Positions 15,891-22,298 of a stretch of 22,298 nucleotides of DNA are shown piece by piece. Position 1 is the first letter of the stretch. Every line of letters starts with the position of its first letter. The notes below the pieces were generated by a model. It saw nothing but the letters and a program-made list of their open reading frames with translations. It was not told the DNA's origin and ran no database searches. Source of the DNA: Bacteriovoracaceae bacterium UBA6261 (GTDB lineage Bacteria; Bdellovibrionota; Bacteriovoracia; Bacteriovoracales; Bacteriovoracaceae); assembly GCA_002440825.1 (NCBI GenBank), contig DJVH01000054.1, positions 31,516 through 53,813 on the forward strand, given 5' to 3'. The position numbers and the translations under genes were made by a program.

Positions 15891-15973
15891 TCGCGAATGA
15901 AATGCTCCAGTGGAGCATTTCAACTTGTTTTGGAAATTGGAAAAGAATTACTGTGCATTAGAGTTTCGCGATC
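15889..15973 (+). ncRNA. Copy 1 of an 85-nt structured element, fliE-fliF intergenic region
   Basis: Outer stem P1 pairs GATCGCGAA (15889-15897) with TTCGCGATC (15965-15973), 9 bp. After one base, inner hairpin P2 (15899-15908 with 15912-15921) is 10 perfect bp closed by an AGT triloop. A 43-nt segment follows, with blocks ACTTGTT (15923-15929) and CATTAGAGT (15956-15964); ACT and AGT at its ends could form a short third helix. No T run follows P2 or P1, so it is not a plain terminator. It shares length, fold and blocks with copy 2 (22026-22110); about 54 of 85 positions are identical, and the differing stem positions are compensated. Whether it acts as RNA is inferred from this covariation. 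Confidence 0.75.
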
Positions 15974-16000
15974 TGGAGTAAAAAGGGAGTTGATGTTTTG

Positions 16001-16019
16001 ATTTCATAGGATGTGAAAT
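16001..16019 (+). other. Small hairpin before the fliF ribosome binding site
   Basis: ATTTCA (16001-16006) and TGAAAT (16014-16019) form a 6-bp stem with a 7-nt loop, ending 9 bases before the fliF AGGAGG. It is AT-rich and probably weak; a role in fliF translation is only a possibility. Confidence 0.25.
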
Positions 16020-16028
16020 TAAAGAATC

Positions 16029-16034
16029 AGGAGG
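16029..16034 (+). promoter_or_regulatory. Ribosome binding site that may select a TTG start for fliF
   Basis: A perfect AGGAGG abuts the ATG at 16035 with no spacer but lies 6 nt before an in-frame TTG at 16041. Normal spacing rules favour the TTG, which would shorten FliF by two residues. Confidence 0.45.
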
Positions 16035-17729
16035 ATGGCCTTGCAAGATATATTAGAGAAAATTTTTAGAAACTTTAAAGAGTTCTTCAATGGACTCGAT
16101 ACAACCAAAAAAATTGGTTTTATCATCGTTTCTTGTATGATTTTGGCGGCCATGACCGGAATCGTCGTTTGGGCATCAAAAACCCGTTACGATGTTCTTT
16201 ACACCGACCTCAACAAAGAAGATGCAAGAAAGATCGCCATTCTTTTAGAAGAAAAGAAAATTCCTTACCAGACGGCAAACGACGGTAAGACCATTTCTAT
16301 TCCTGAAGATCTTGTCGGAGTCTGGAGACTTGAAATCGCTAAGCTGGGCACATCCTTCTCAGGAACAGTCGGTTACGAAGTTTTCGATAAACAATCTTTC
16401 GGTACAACGAGTTTCGTTCAAAAAGTTAATAAGCAGAGAGCTCTCGAAGGAGAGCTTGTTAAAACTATTATGTACATTCAAGGTGTGAAACGCGCCCGCG
16501 TTCACATTTCAATTCCTGAATCTTCCCCTTTTGTGGCAGAAAAGAAAGCTCCTTCGGCTTCAGTCGTTCTTGAATTGAATCCTGGTGTTTCGTTAACTCC
16601 TGCAGAGATCAAGGGGGTTGGTTCACTTGTTGCTTCATCAGTGGAAGAAATGAGAGCTGAAAATGTTGTCATTCTCGACGATAGAGGAAAGAAGCTTTCT
16701 GAGAATATCGGTGATTCGATGACGGCACTTACGGCTAACCGTATGGCGCTGGAAGCTCAATTGAATCAAAAATATGAAAAACAAATTGAAGAAATTTTAA
16801 CTAAAGTTGTCGGTGACGGAAAAGTTGTTGCGAAAGTAACTGTGGACCTGGATTTCACCGAAGCTGTTTCAACTGAAACAAAATACGACAATGAGAACGC
16901 AGCCGTTGTTTCTGAAGTGAAGAATACTCAGAACGTACAGGGCTCGCGTCCATCACCACAGGGAATTGCCGGAGCTCAATCAAATCTTCCAGGCGAAGTT
17001 CCACAACCAGGTGTTGCTGAAACTAAAAACAATGTCACAAAAGAGCTTACGACAAGAAACTTGAATGTTCCAACAACAGTGACTCAATCGAGAAAGCCTT
17101 CAGCGACAGTTAAGGCGATCTCAGCAGCAGTCATGATCGATGGAAAACGTATTCCGGTCCTGGGCGAAGATGGCATGGCCCAGCTTGATAAGAACGGAAA
17201 TCCGATTATGAAGTATGAGAAGTGGAGTGAAGCAGATCTTCAGAACTTCTCTCAAATCGTTGCTTCAACGCTTGGAACAAGTGAAAGACGCGGAGACAAA
17301 CTCGTTATCAAGAATATGGAATTTGCCCGCGAAGACATGAGTGTGGCTGATGCGATGTTAAAGGAACAGGCAAACCGCGAGCTCATCAGAAATATCGTGA
17401 AGTATCTCGCTGTTGGTTTGACGATTTCGTTGTTCTTCTTCCTGGTTGTTCGTCCGTTCATCCAGTGGGTTACAGACAACACAATCGAAACGGTGGAAGA
17501 CTTCTTGCCTCGTACACTTGAAGAACTTGAGAAAGTACAGGCGAACCAACGTCTGCCTGGTCTAGAAGATGCGTTACCGCAAATTGAAGAGAAGTTGAAC
17601 CCTGAGAAGATTGAAGGAAATATGTTGCGTGAAAAAATTATTGCTCTGGTTGAAAACAATCCAGGTAAGGCCGCACAGATTATCCACGAGATGATTCACT
17701 CGAGTGAATCCGATAAACAGATTGCATAA
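16035..17729 (+). CDS. fliF: Flagellar MS-ring protein FliF
   Basis: FliF forms the inner-membrane MS-ring on which the rotor and export apparatus are built. At 564 residues it has the normal length. TM1 is at about 27-47. A periplasmic region follows with ring-building motifs (RYDVLYTDLNKEDA, FVQKVNKQRALEGELVKTI, GVKRARVHISIPE, PSASVVLELNPG). TM2 is at about 457-475 (YLAVGLTISLFFFLVVRPF), and the C-terminal cytoplasmic tail binds FliG. A Pro/Gln/Asn-rich insertion at about 305-335 corresponds to the variable loop of the family. The true start may be the TTG at 16041 (see the ribosome binding site entry). It opens the second part of the operon after the 144-base gap that contains the structured element. 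Confidence 0.96.
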   Translation: MALQDILEKIFRNFKEFFNGLDTTKKIGFIIVSCMILAAMTGIVVWASKTRYDVLYTDLNKEDARKIAILLEEKKIPYQTANDGKTISIPEDLVGVWRLEIAKLGTSFSGTVGYEVFDKQSFGTTSFVQKVNKQRALEGELVKTIMYIQGVKRARVHISIPESSPFVAEKKAPSASVVLELNPGVSLTPAEIKGVGSLVASSVEEMRAENVVILDDRGKKLSENIGDSMTALTANRMALEAQLNQKYEKQIEEILTKVVGDGKVVAKVTVDLDFTEAVSTETKYDNENAAVVSEVKNTQNVQGSRPSPQGIAGAQSNLPGEVPQPGVAETKNNVTKELTTRNLNVPTTVTQSRKPSATVKAISAAVMIDGKRIPVLGEDGMAQLDKNGNPIMKYEKWSEADLQNFSQIVASTLGTSERRGDKLVIKNMEFAREDMSVADAMLKEQANRELIRNIVKYLAVGLTISLFFFLVVRPFIQWVTDNTIETVEDFLPRTLEELEKVQANQRLPGLEDALPQIEEKLNPEKIEGNMLREKIIALVENNPGKAAQIIHEMIHSSESDKQIA

Positions 17730-17754
17730 GTAAATAAGATAAGAGGATAGAGTT

Positions 17755-18792
17755 ATGGCAGCTGCAGACAACGTTTTAGATCCGGACACAGAGTATAGCT
17801 TACTCAACGGTCAAGATAAGGCTGGTTTGCTTTTGAGTTCACTCGGCATGAACATTACTCAGCTGATCTTTCAAAACATGAAAGACAACGATGTAAAAAG
17901 AATGATCAATGCCATGTCGAACGTAAAGCGTGCACCCATCTGGATGGTGAAGCGTGTGCTTGAAGATTTCTACAAGCAGCTGAACGAAGAAAACGACTTA
18001 CTCTTTGCTGAAAACCGCGGCCGTGACTTCATCATCAACACTCTCGGAGAAGACAGAGCGAAACAACTTCTTGGTCAGATTGTTGAAGTCGGCCAGACCA
18101 ATACACTTGAATCACTTGAACTCGTCGATACAAGAACTCTTTCTAACTTCCTTATCAACGAACACCCTCAGACGATTGCTCTTATCGTTGCTCACTTGGC
18201 ACCTGATAGAAAAGTGGACGTCTTGAGACGCTTGCCGGAAGGGTTGCAAGCTGAAGTTGTTCTTCGTGTGGCGAACCTCGACTACGTTTCTCCAGAACTT
18301 ATTTCTCAATTGGACGATGTACTCAAGACAGAACTTTCGACTCTTGGTTCTATCGATACGAACCAGCTTGGTGGTGTCGAGCCTATCGCAGATATGCTCA
18401 ACCTTATGGATAAAAACACTGAGAAGAACATTATGTCTCGTGTTGAAGAAAAAGATCCAGAACTTGCAGAAGAGATCAGAAAACTCATGTTTACTTTCGA
18501 AGACCTTATGTACGTCGACGACAAAGGTATTCAAAACCTTCTTCGCGAAGTGGACAATGGCAAGCTCGTTATAGCCATGAAAACCGCACCAGATGAAATC
18601 AAGCAGAAGCTTTTCAAGAATATGTCGAACAGAGCAGCTACGCTTCTTAAAGAAGATCTTGAGGCCCTTGGACCTACTAAGCTTTCTGATGTTGAAAAAG
18701 CTCAAGCTGAAATGGTTCAGAAAGTTAAAGAACTTGAAGCTCAAGGTAAAGCGTTTATTGCTCGCGGCTCTGACGGTGACTCACTCGTTTAA
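17755..18792 (+). CDS. fliG: Flagellar motor switch protein FliG
   Basis: FliG is the rotor protein that couples the MS-ring to torque generation by the stator. At 345 residues it is full length, with an N-terminal FliF-binding domain, a middle domain with the EHPQ motif (136-139, INEHPQTIALIVAHL), an MFTF motif (245-248) and a C-terminal torque domain (FEDLMYVDDKGIQNLLREVD) rich in the expected charged residues. GAGGA (17743-17747) lies 7 bases before the ATG. It starts 25 bases after fliF, the conserved order for these direct binding partners. Confidence 0.97.
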   Translation: MAAADNVLDPDTEYSLLNGQDKAGLLLSSLGMNITQLIFQNMKDNDVKRMINAMSNVKRAPIWMVKRVLEDFYKQLNEENDLLFAENRGRDFIINTLGEDRAKQLLGQIVEVGQTNTLESLELVDTRTLSNFLINEHPQTIALIVAHLAPDRKVDVLRRLPEGLQAEVVLRVANLDYVSPELISQLDDVLKTELSTLGSIDTNQLGGVEPIADMLNLMDKNTEKNIMSRVEEKDPELAEEIRKLMFTFEDLMYVDDKGIQNLLREVDNGKLVIAMKTAPDEIKQKLFKNMSNRAATLLKEDLEALGPTKLSDVEKAQAEMVQKVKELEAQGKAFIARGSDGDSLV

Positions 18793-18815
18793 TAGCTTTT
18801 TTCAGGATTTGATAA

Positions 18816-19619
18816 ATGGTAAAGCAATTTTCGGATGTACAAGAATACAAATTTCACAACTTCACTGATGAAGAAGTGGATCCGAATGAGGTAAAGGTTT
18901 TTGAATTTAAACCATTGCTTTCCAATGCCCAGGCCATTGCAAAAAGCGAATTCCAGAAAGTCATCAAAGACGAGAGAACTCACGCAAAAAATTCTCAATT
19001 CAAAGTTAATCCGATTGTTGAAAAATTCCGCGGCCTAAAAGACCAGGAAGAAATGGAATATCAGCAGGCCGTTGAAAAAGAAGTCGCAAGACGAATTGCT
19101 GAAATTCAGGACGAAGCTTATAAAGTGGGATTTGATGAAGGCGTCAATCAGGGAAGAGAAGAAATCTTCGATGAGATGAGAAGCGTTGTTGATCAAAAAC
19201 TTGAAAATTTTTCTGAGATGATTACAGATGTTCTTAAAACTCAGGAAGACATTCTTTCCGCTCAGAAGAAAGAAATTTATCACCTTATGAAAAACCTTTC
19301 GAAGTGGATCATCCTTCGAGAGTTGAAAGAAGACGGTGCTTATATTGAAAGATTGCTTGAAAAGCTTTTGCTTGAAACTCAGGCGCGCCAGAACCTTCTT
19401 ATTCAGGTAAACGCAAATGATTTTGCAGCAATGCCTGAAGTCCTGGCCCATATTCAATCACGTTTAGGTGAACTGAAAAACGTGAGAGTGGAAATTGATT
19501 CGCAAATCACCACTCGCGGGATGATTGTTGAATCAGATAACGGCATTATCAACGCTACAATGGAAGAGCAATTTAAAAGCTTAGATAAACTCTTTGAAGA
19601 CGTATTGGTTGATTCTTAA
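18816..19619 (+). CDS. fliH: Flagellar export apparatus protein FliH
   Basis: FliH dimers hold the export ATPase FliI at the base of the flagellum and regulate it. The 267-residue protein has a charged variable N terminus, a GxxxG repeat (G105, G109, G113 in GFDEGVNQG) that is characteristic of FliH, a long coiled coil, and a C-terminal domain with MIVESDNGIINATMEEQFKS, the family's best-conserved segment. AGGA lies about 8 bases before the ATG. It sits between fliG and fliI as in most flagellar operons. Confidence 0.92.
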   Translation: MVKQFSDVQEYKFHNFTDEEVDPNEVKVFEFKPLLSNAQAIAKSEFQKVIKDERTHAKNSQFKVNPIVEKFRGLKDQEEMEYQQAVEKEVARRIAEIQDEAYKVGFDEGVNQGREEIFDEMRSVVDQKLENFSEMITDVLKTQEDILSAQKKEIYHLMKNLSKWIILRELKEDGAYIERLLEKLLLETQARQNLLIQVNANDFAAMPEVLAHIQSRLGELKNVRVEIDSQITTRGMIVESDNGIINATMEEQFKSLDKLFEDVLVDS

Positions 19620-19639
19620 CAGAAAAGGTGAATAGCACT

Positions 19640-20986
19640 ATGGATAAATCTCTCGACCTCGTCTCTATTCACAAAAATTACGAATACTCTTCTCCTTATC
19701 AGAAAATCGGAAAAGTTTTTGCCAATAAAGGGATGGTTTTTGAAGTTAACCTTTCCCGTGCACCCATTGGTTCCAACGTTGAGTTCGTCACTGAATTCGG
19801 TGATAAATCTCTTGGGGAAGTGGTCGGGATCAACGGCACAAGATGTATGGCCATGCCTTACGACGAACTTTCCGGAATCAATTCTGAAACGCGTGTTTAC
19901 TTAAAAGATCTCACGACAACAATTAAGATTTCAGAAGCGATGCTCGGAAGAGTGATCGATTTTCAAGGGAATCCGATTGATGGCAAAGGCCCGATCGAAC
20001 CTATAAATGTTGAAGCCCGTTCGATCTATGGTCAAGCCTTGAATCCACTTGATCGTCCACCGATCCGTGAACCTCTTGATACAGGAATTCATGCGATTAA
20101 TTGTTTTATGACAGCAGGGAAGGGACAACGTTTTGCCATTATGGCCGGTTCGGGTGTTGGTAAGTCAGTTACACTCGGTATGATTGCCGAAAACTCCTCT
20201 GCCGACATTAACGTCATCGCTTTAATCGGTGAGCGTGGTCGCGAGGTTTTAGAATTCATTGAATCGGATTTGGGGCCAGAAGGTCTCAAGCGCTCTGTTG
20301 TTATTGTTGCGACTTCGGACACCTCTGCCTTAATCAGAATGAAGGCTGCTTACGTGGCCACAACGGTTGCAGAATATTTTAGAGATAAAAATCAAGATGT
20401 CCTTTTGATGATGGACTCTATCACACGTTTTGCGATGGCCAACCGTGAAATTTCCCTTTCTGCCGGTGAGCCTCCGGGACAAAAAGGGTACACGCCATCA
20501 GTTTTTGCACGTCTGCCTAAATTAATGGAGCGAGCAGGAACAAAAGCTGGTGCTGGATCAATCACCGGGGTTTATACCGTTCTCGTTGAAGGGGGCGATA
20601 TGGATGAGCCGATTGCCGATGCGGTCAGAGCGATTGCTGACGGACACATTGTTTTATCGCGTGAACTTGCTTCACGAAACCAGTTTCCGGCCATTGACGT
20701 TCTCGCCTCACTCTCAAGGGTTATGGGGAAGGTTGCTTCCCGCGAACATAAAATCGTGGCCAGTCACTTGCGCGATCTGATGGCAGCATATAAGGCCAAC
20801 GAAGATCTGATTAACGTAGGTGCTTACGCCCGCGGGTCAAACCCTAAAGTTGATAAGGCCTTGTTGATCTATGATGATCTGATGAGTTTATTAAAACAAA
20901 GCCAGGGGATGACTGAGTTTCTGACAATTGAAACTCTTTATGACCGAATGGTCGACATTGCCCGAAAGGCCGAAAACATAAAATGA
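19640..20986 (+). CDS. fliI: Flagellum-specific export ATPase FliI
   Basis: The F1-beta-like ATPase of the flagellar type III export system. At 448 residues it shows Walker A AGSGVGKS (169-176), GERGREV (197-203), Walker B DVLLMMDS (253-260) followed by ITRFAMANRE, and the export-ATPase block GEPPGQKGYTPSVFARLP (276-293). An in-frame GTG at 19628 would add four residues. The ATG at 19640 is preferred because AAGGTG (19625-19630) lies 9 bases before it, while nothing suitable precedes the GTG. It lies between fliH and fliJ. Confidence 0.97.
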   Translation: MDKSLDLVSIHKNYEYSSPYQKIGKVFANKGMVFEVNLSRAPIGSNVEFVTEFGDKSLGEVVGINGTRCMAMPYDELSGINSETRVYLKDLTTTIKISEAMLGRVIDFQGNPIDGKGPIEPINVEARSIYGQALNPLDRPPIREPLDTGIHAINCFMTAGKGQRFAIMAGSGVGKSVTLGMIAENSSADINVIALIGERGREVLEFIESDLGPEGLKRSVVIVATSDTSALIRMKAAYVATTVAEYFRDKNQDVLLMMDSITRFAMANREISLSAGEPPGQKGYTPSVFARLPKLMERAGTKAGAGSITGVYTVLVEGGDMDEPIADAVRAIADGHIVLSRELASRNQFPAIDVLASLSRVMGKVASREHKIVASHLRDLMAAYKANEDLINVGAYARGSNPKVDKALLIYDDLMSLLKQSQGMTEFLTIETLYDRMVDIARKAENIK

Positions 20987-20996
20987 TGATTAAATA

Positions 20997-21455
20997 ATGC
21001 AAAAATTTAAATTCAAACTCGACGCAGTTTTAAAAATGCGTGAGTTTAAAGAAAAAAAAATCAAAATTGAACTCGGGGAAATCCTGAGAGAGATCGGCGA
21101 AGTCGAAGAGAAAATCGCTGCCGCCAACAAGGCGATTGATGAAACATATTCTGCTCAGGAAACATTTATGGCGGATCCCGCAGCTGGCAGAATGATTCAA
21201 TTTTTCCCGTACTTTATTCAGGGAAAAAAAGAAGAAATTAAAAATAAAGAAAATTTACTTTGGTCTCTTCGTAAAAAATACGACGCTAAAATCAAAGAAC
21301 TCGCTGAAGCCCGCGGTGAAGTTAAAGTTATGGAAAACTTCAAAGATAAAAAGAAAGGCGAGTGGACAAAAGAGTATAATAAAAAACAACAAGAGAGTAT
21401 CGACGAATTGTTGATGATCAGAAGACACGGGCAAAATGAAGTGGTGGGCGAATAA
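20997..21455 (+). CDS. fliJ: Flagellar export chaperone/ATPase stalk protein FliJ
   Basis: FliJ is a small antiparallel coiled coil that inserts into the FliI hexamer and links it to the export gate. This protein has 152 residues, is highly charged and helical throughout, and begins with the FliJ-like FKFKLDAVLKMREFKEKKIK pattern. Positional evidence is strong: it directly follows fliI (10-base gap). There is no Shine-Dalgarno sequence in the gap, which is almost all A/T, so translation is probably coupled to termination on fliI. FliJ proteins diverge fast, so the call rests on length, coiled-coil character and context. Confidence 0.88.
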   Translation: MQKFKFKLDAVLKMREFKEKKIKIELGEILREIGEVEEKIAAANKAIDETYSAQETFMADPAAGRMIQFFPYFIQGKKEEIKNKENLLWSLRKKYDAKIKELAEARGEVKVMENFKDKKKGEWTKEYNKKQQESIDELLMIRRHGQNEVVGE

Positions 21456-21456
21456 A

Positions 21457-22029
21457 ATGAAAACTCTATTTTATGTTTCAATATTAATTATTGGAGCTGT
21501 TGCTGTTGCAGCAAACACACCTGTTGCGAAAAAAGGGGCCGCACCAGCGGGGCCGGAAAAAAGACTTTATACCGAAGATGAATTTAAAAAAGCAGTCATG
21601 GGCGAGGCTGAAAAACTCATGAAAAAAGCTGGTAGCGGTCACCTTGTTGATTTTTCCAAAGAGCTTTTAGAAAAAGAAGAAGCGATCAAAGTTAAAGAAC
21701 TCAATCTACAAAAACAAGAAGAACAGTTAAAATTAAATACGGCAGACTTCCAGAAAAAACTTGTAGAATTTCAGGAAGAGCAGAAACGCTTCTTAGGTTG
21801 CATCGATTCTCAAAATGACAAAGCAGAAAAACGTGTTTCTCAGATGGTTGAAGTTATCTCAGGAATGAAGCCACAATCAGCGGCAGACGTTCTTGCTGTT
21901 CAGGATCCTGATCTCTCAGTTAGAATTCTCGGGCAACTGGAGCCGGTCAAAGCATCGAAGATCTTTAACCTGATGGATAAAGAAGTTTCAGCTAAGTTGC
22001 AGCGTCAGTTTCTTCAGATGAAAAAGTAG
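21457..22029 (+). CDS. MotE-like flagellar protein with MgtE-N-type C-terminal domain
   Basis: A 190-residue exported or membrane-anchored protein. A hydrophobic N-terminal segment (about 4-18) is followed by an Ala/Pro/Lys-rich stretch and a long coiled coil (about 60-115). The C-terminal domain is about 70 residues of MgtE-N-like repeats (SGMKPQSAADVLAVQDPDLS, then LGQLEPVKASKIFNLMD). MotE proteins of alpha-proteobacteria and similar proteins next to fliJ in other phyla have this architecture and are linked to stator stability or function. An in-frame ATG at 21436 inside fliJ would add seven residues; the ATG at 21457, one base after the fliJ stop codon, puts the signal segment at the N terminus. 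Neither has a clear ribosome binding site. Its stop codon overlaps copy 2 of the structured element. Confidence 0.82.
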   Translation: MKTLFYVSILIIGAVAVAANTPVAKKGAAPAGPEKRLYTEDEFKKAVMGEAEKLMKKAGSGHLVDFSKELLEKEEAIKVKELNLQKQEEQLKLNTADFQKKLVEFQEEQKRFLGCIDSQNDKAEKRVSQMVEVISGMKPQSAADVLAVQDPDLSVRILGQLEPVKASKIFNLMDKEVSAKLQRQFLQMKK

Positions 22030-22110
22030 GCTGACAAAAAGCTCCAGTGGTGCTTTTTGACTTGTTCTGAAAAATAAAAAAATTGAATGATGTATTAGAG
22101 TTCAGCCTAC
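22026..22110 (+). ncRNA. Copy 2 of the 85-nt structured element, after the motE-like gene
   Basis: P1 pairs GTAGGCTGA (22026-22034) with TCAGCCTAC (22102-22110), 9 bp. After one base, P2 (22036-22045 with 22049-22058) has 9 pairs and one T-T mismatch, closed by the same AGT triloop as copy 1. The 3' segment is again 43 nt, with ACTTGTT (22060-22066) and TATTAGAGT (22093-22101). The TAG stop codon of the upstream gene lies inside the 5' arm of P1. Five P1 pairs and two P2 pairs differ from copy 1 with both partners changed, which points to selection on base pairing. Confidence 0.75.
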
Positions 22111-22141
22111 CGTTAATTTCGTCTTTACCTACAATAATTAA

Positions 22142-22164
22142 GTGCCGGATAGAAAATCCGGCAC
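22142..22164 (-). terminator. Terminator-like hairpin, probably for a minus-strand gene
   Basis: GTGCCGGAT (22142-22150) pairs perfectly with ATCCGGCAC (22156-22164) around a 5-nt loop. On the minus strand a T/A-rich tail follows; on the plus strand there is no T run. It lies between the end of the flagellar operon and the minus-strand open frames at the right edge. Confidence 0.45.
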
Positions 22165-22185
22165 GAATCCAATAAACGAATCAGC

Positions 22186-22296
22186 TCAAAATCCAGTTCC
22201 ACTTTCTCTTTCACAAATAATCTGAATTTCTTCTCTGCCTGAATTGAATTGTAACCGCTGACAATGCTTTTGCTCGTTCCGTGTTTTACACCATTT
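22186..22296 (-). CDS. Possible 3' end of a minus-strand gene cut by the window edge
   Basis: An open frame of 36 codons enters from the right edge and ends at TGA (22186-22188), about 21 bases before a terminator-like hairpin, which is the layout expected at a gene end. A competing minus-strand frame (22125-22298, 57 codons) is also open but runs through the hairpin. Neither translation resembles a family I know. On the plus strand this stretch has no open frame of note. The region 22111-22298 otherwise shows nothing. Confidence 0.25.
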   Translation of the reverse strand, partial: KWCKTRNEQKHCQRLQFNSGREEIQIICERESGTGF

Positions 22297-22298
22297 TT

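Noticed and set aside
15899..15925. Inner hairpin as a simple rho-independent terminator after fliE
   Set aside because: The 10-bp stem is not followed by a T run (CAACTTG follows), the stem of copy 2 has a mismatch, and the surrounding outer stem and conserved 3' blocks are not explained by a terminator.
15889..15973. The element as a transposable MITE with terminal inverted repeats
   Set aside because: In a MITE the terminal repeats are the most conserved part. Here the outer arms are the most variable part while the interior is conserved, and no target duplication is visible.
18112..18744. Long open frame of about 210 codons antisense to fliG
   Set aside because: It lies fully inside fliG, its translation is Phe/Lys/Leu-rich without recognisable motifs, and such frames are common opposite well-conserved genes.
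22026..22110. A known self-cleaving ribozyme or c-di-GMP riboswitch
   Set aside because: I looked for the hammerhead core (CUGAUGA and GAAA) and for remembered hatchet, pistol, twister-sister and GEMM motifs; none fit. A formal Rfam scan was not possible here.
22125..22298. 57-codon minus-strand open frame at the right edge
   Set aside because: It runs through a perfect terminator-like hairpin and competes with another open frame that stops before it; neither could be recognised, so only the shorter is listed at low confidence.

Overview
The window comes from a flagellated Gram-negative bacterium of moderately low GC. It most resembles the Bdellovibrionota (Bacteriovorax/Bdellovibrio-like predatory bacteria). 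That placement is an inference from the combination of a flgBC-fliEFGHIJ-motE operon headed by a large TPR protein and a FlbD-like regulator, an Mce/Mla lipid-transport operon, and the general style of the proteins. No marker gene in the window proves it.

Layout. Positions 1-645 hold the 3' end of metK with a strong terminator, then a small two-helix membrane protein that may be read from a leaderless mRNA. Positions 801-2378 encode a full NtrC-type response regulator (receiver, sigma-54 AAA+, Fis-type HTH). Positions 2393-4730 hold a peroxide-defence pair, ahpC and ahpF, each followed by a terminator, with an OxyR-type operator upstream of ahpC. Positions 4736-10512 are all on the minus strand. 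In transcription order they read: lipoprotein, MlaE-like permease, MlaF-like ATPase, MlaD-like MCE protein (joined by 4-bp stop/start overlaps), a FecR-domain membrane protein, and a Cache-type chemoreceptor with its own candidate promoter. From 10768 to the end the plus strand carries a flagellar operon: TPR protein, degenerate NtrC-like regulator, flgB, flgC, fliE, fliF, fliG, fliH, fliI, fliJ and a motE-like gene. These products make the proximal rod, MS-ring, rotor switch and export ATPase complex.

The most unusual signal is an 85-nt element present twice on the plus strand, at 15889-15973 (between fliE and fliF) and 22026-22110 (after motE). The copies have the same length and the same fold: a 9-bp outer stem, a 10-bp inner hairpin with an AGU triloop, and a 43-nt 3' segment with conserved blocks. 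Seven base pairs differ between the copies with both partners changed, so pairing is kept. Each copy starts inside the stop codon of the gene before it, and together they bracket the fliF-motE block. This looks like a conserved structured RNA that I cannot assign to a known class.

A second oddity is the regulator at 13669-14616. It has the NtrC fold and HTH but lacks the GAFTGA loop, the Walker B acidic pair and both arginine-finger positions, so it should not work as a sigma-54 ATPase. I see no insertion sequence, CRISPR array, tRNA or rRNA in the window.
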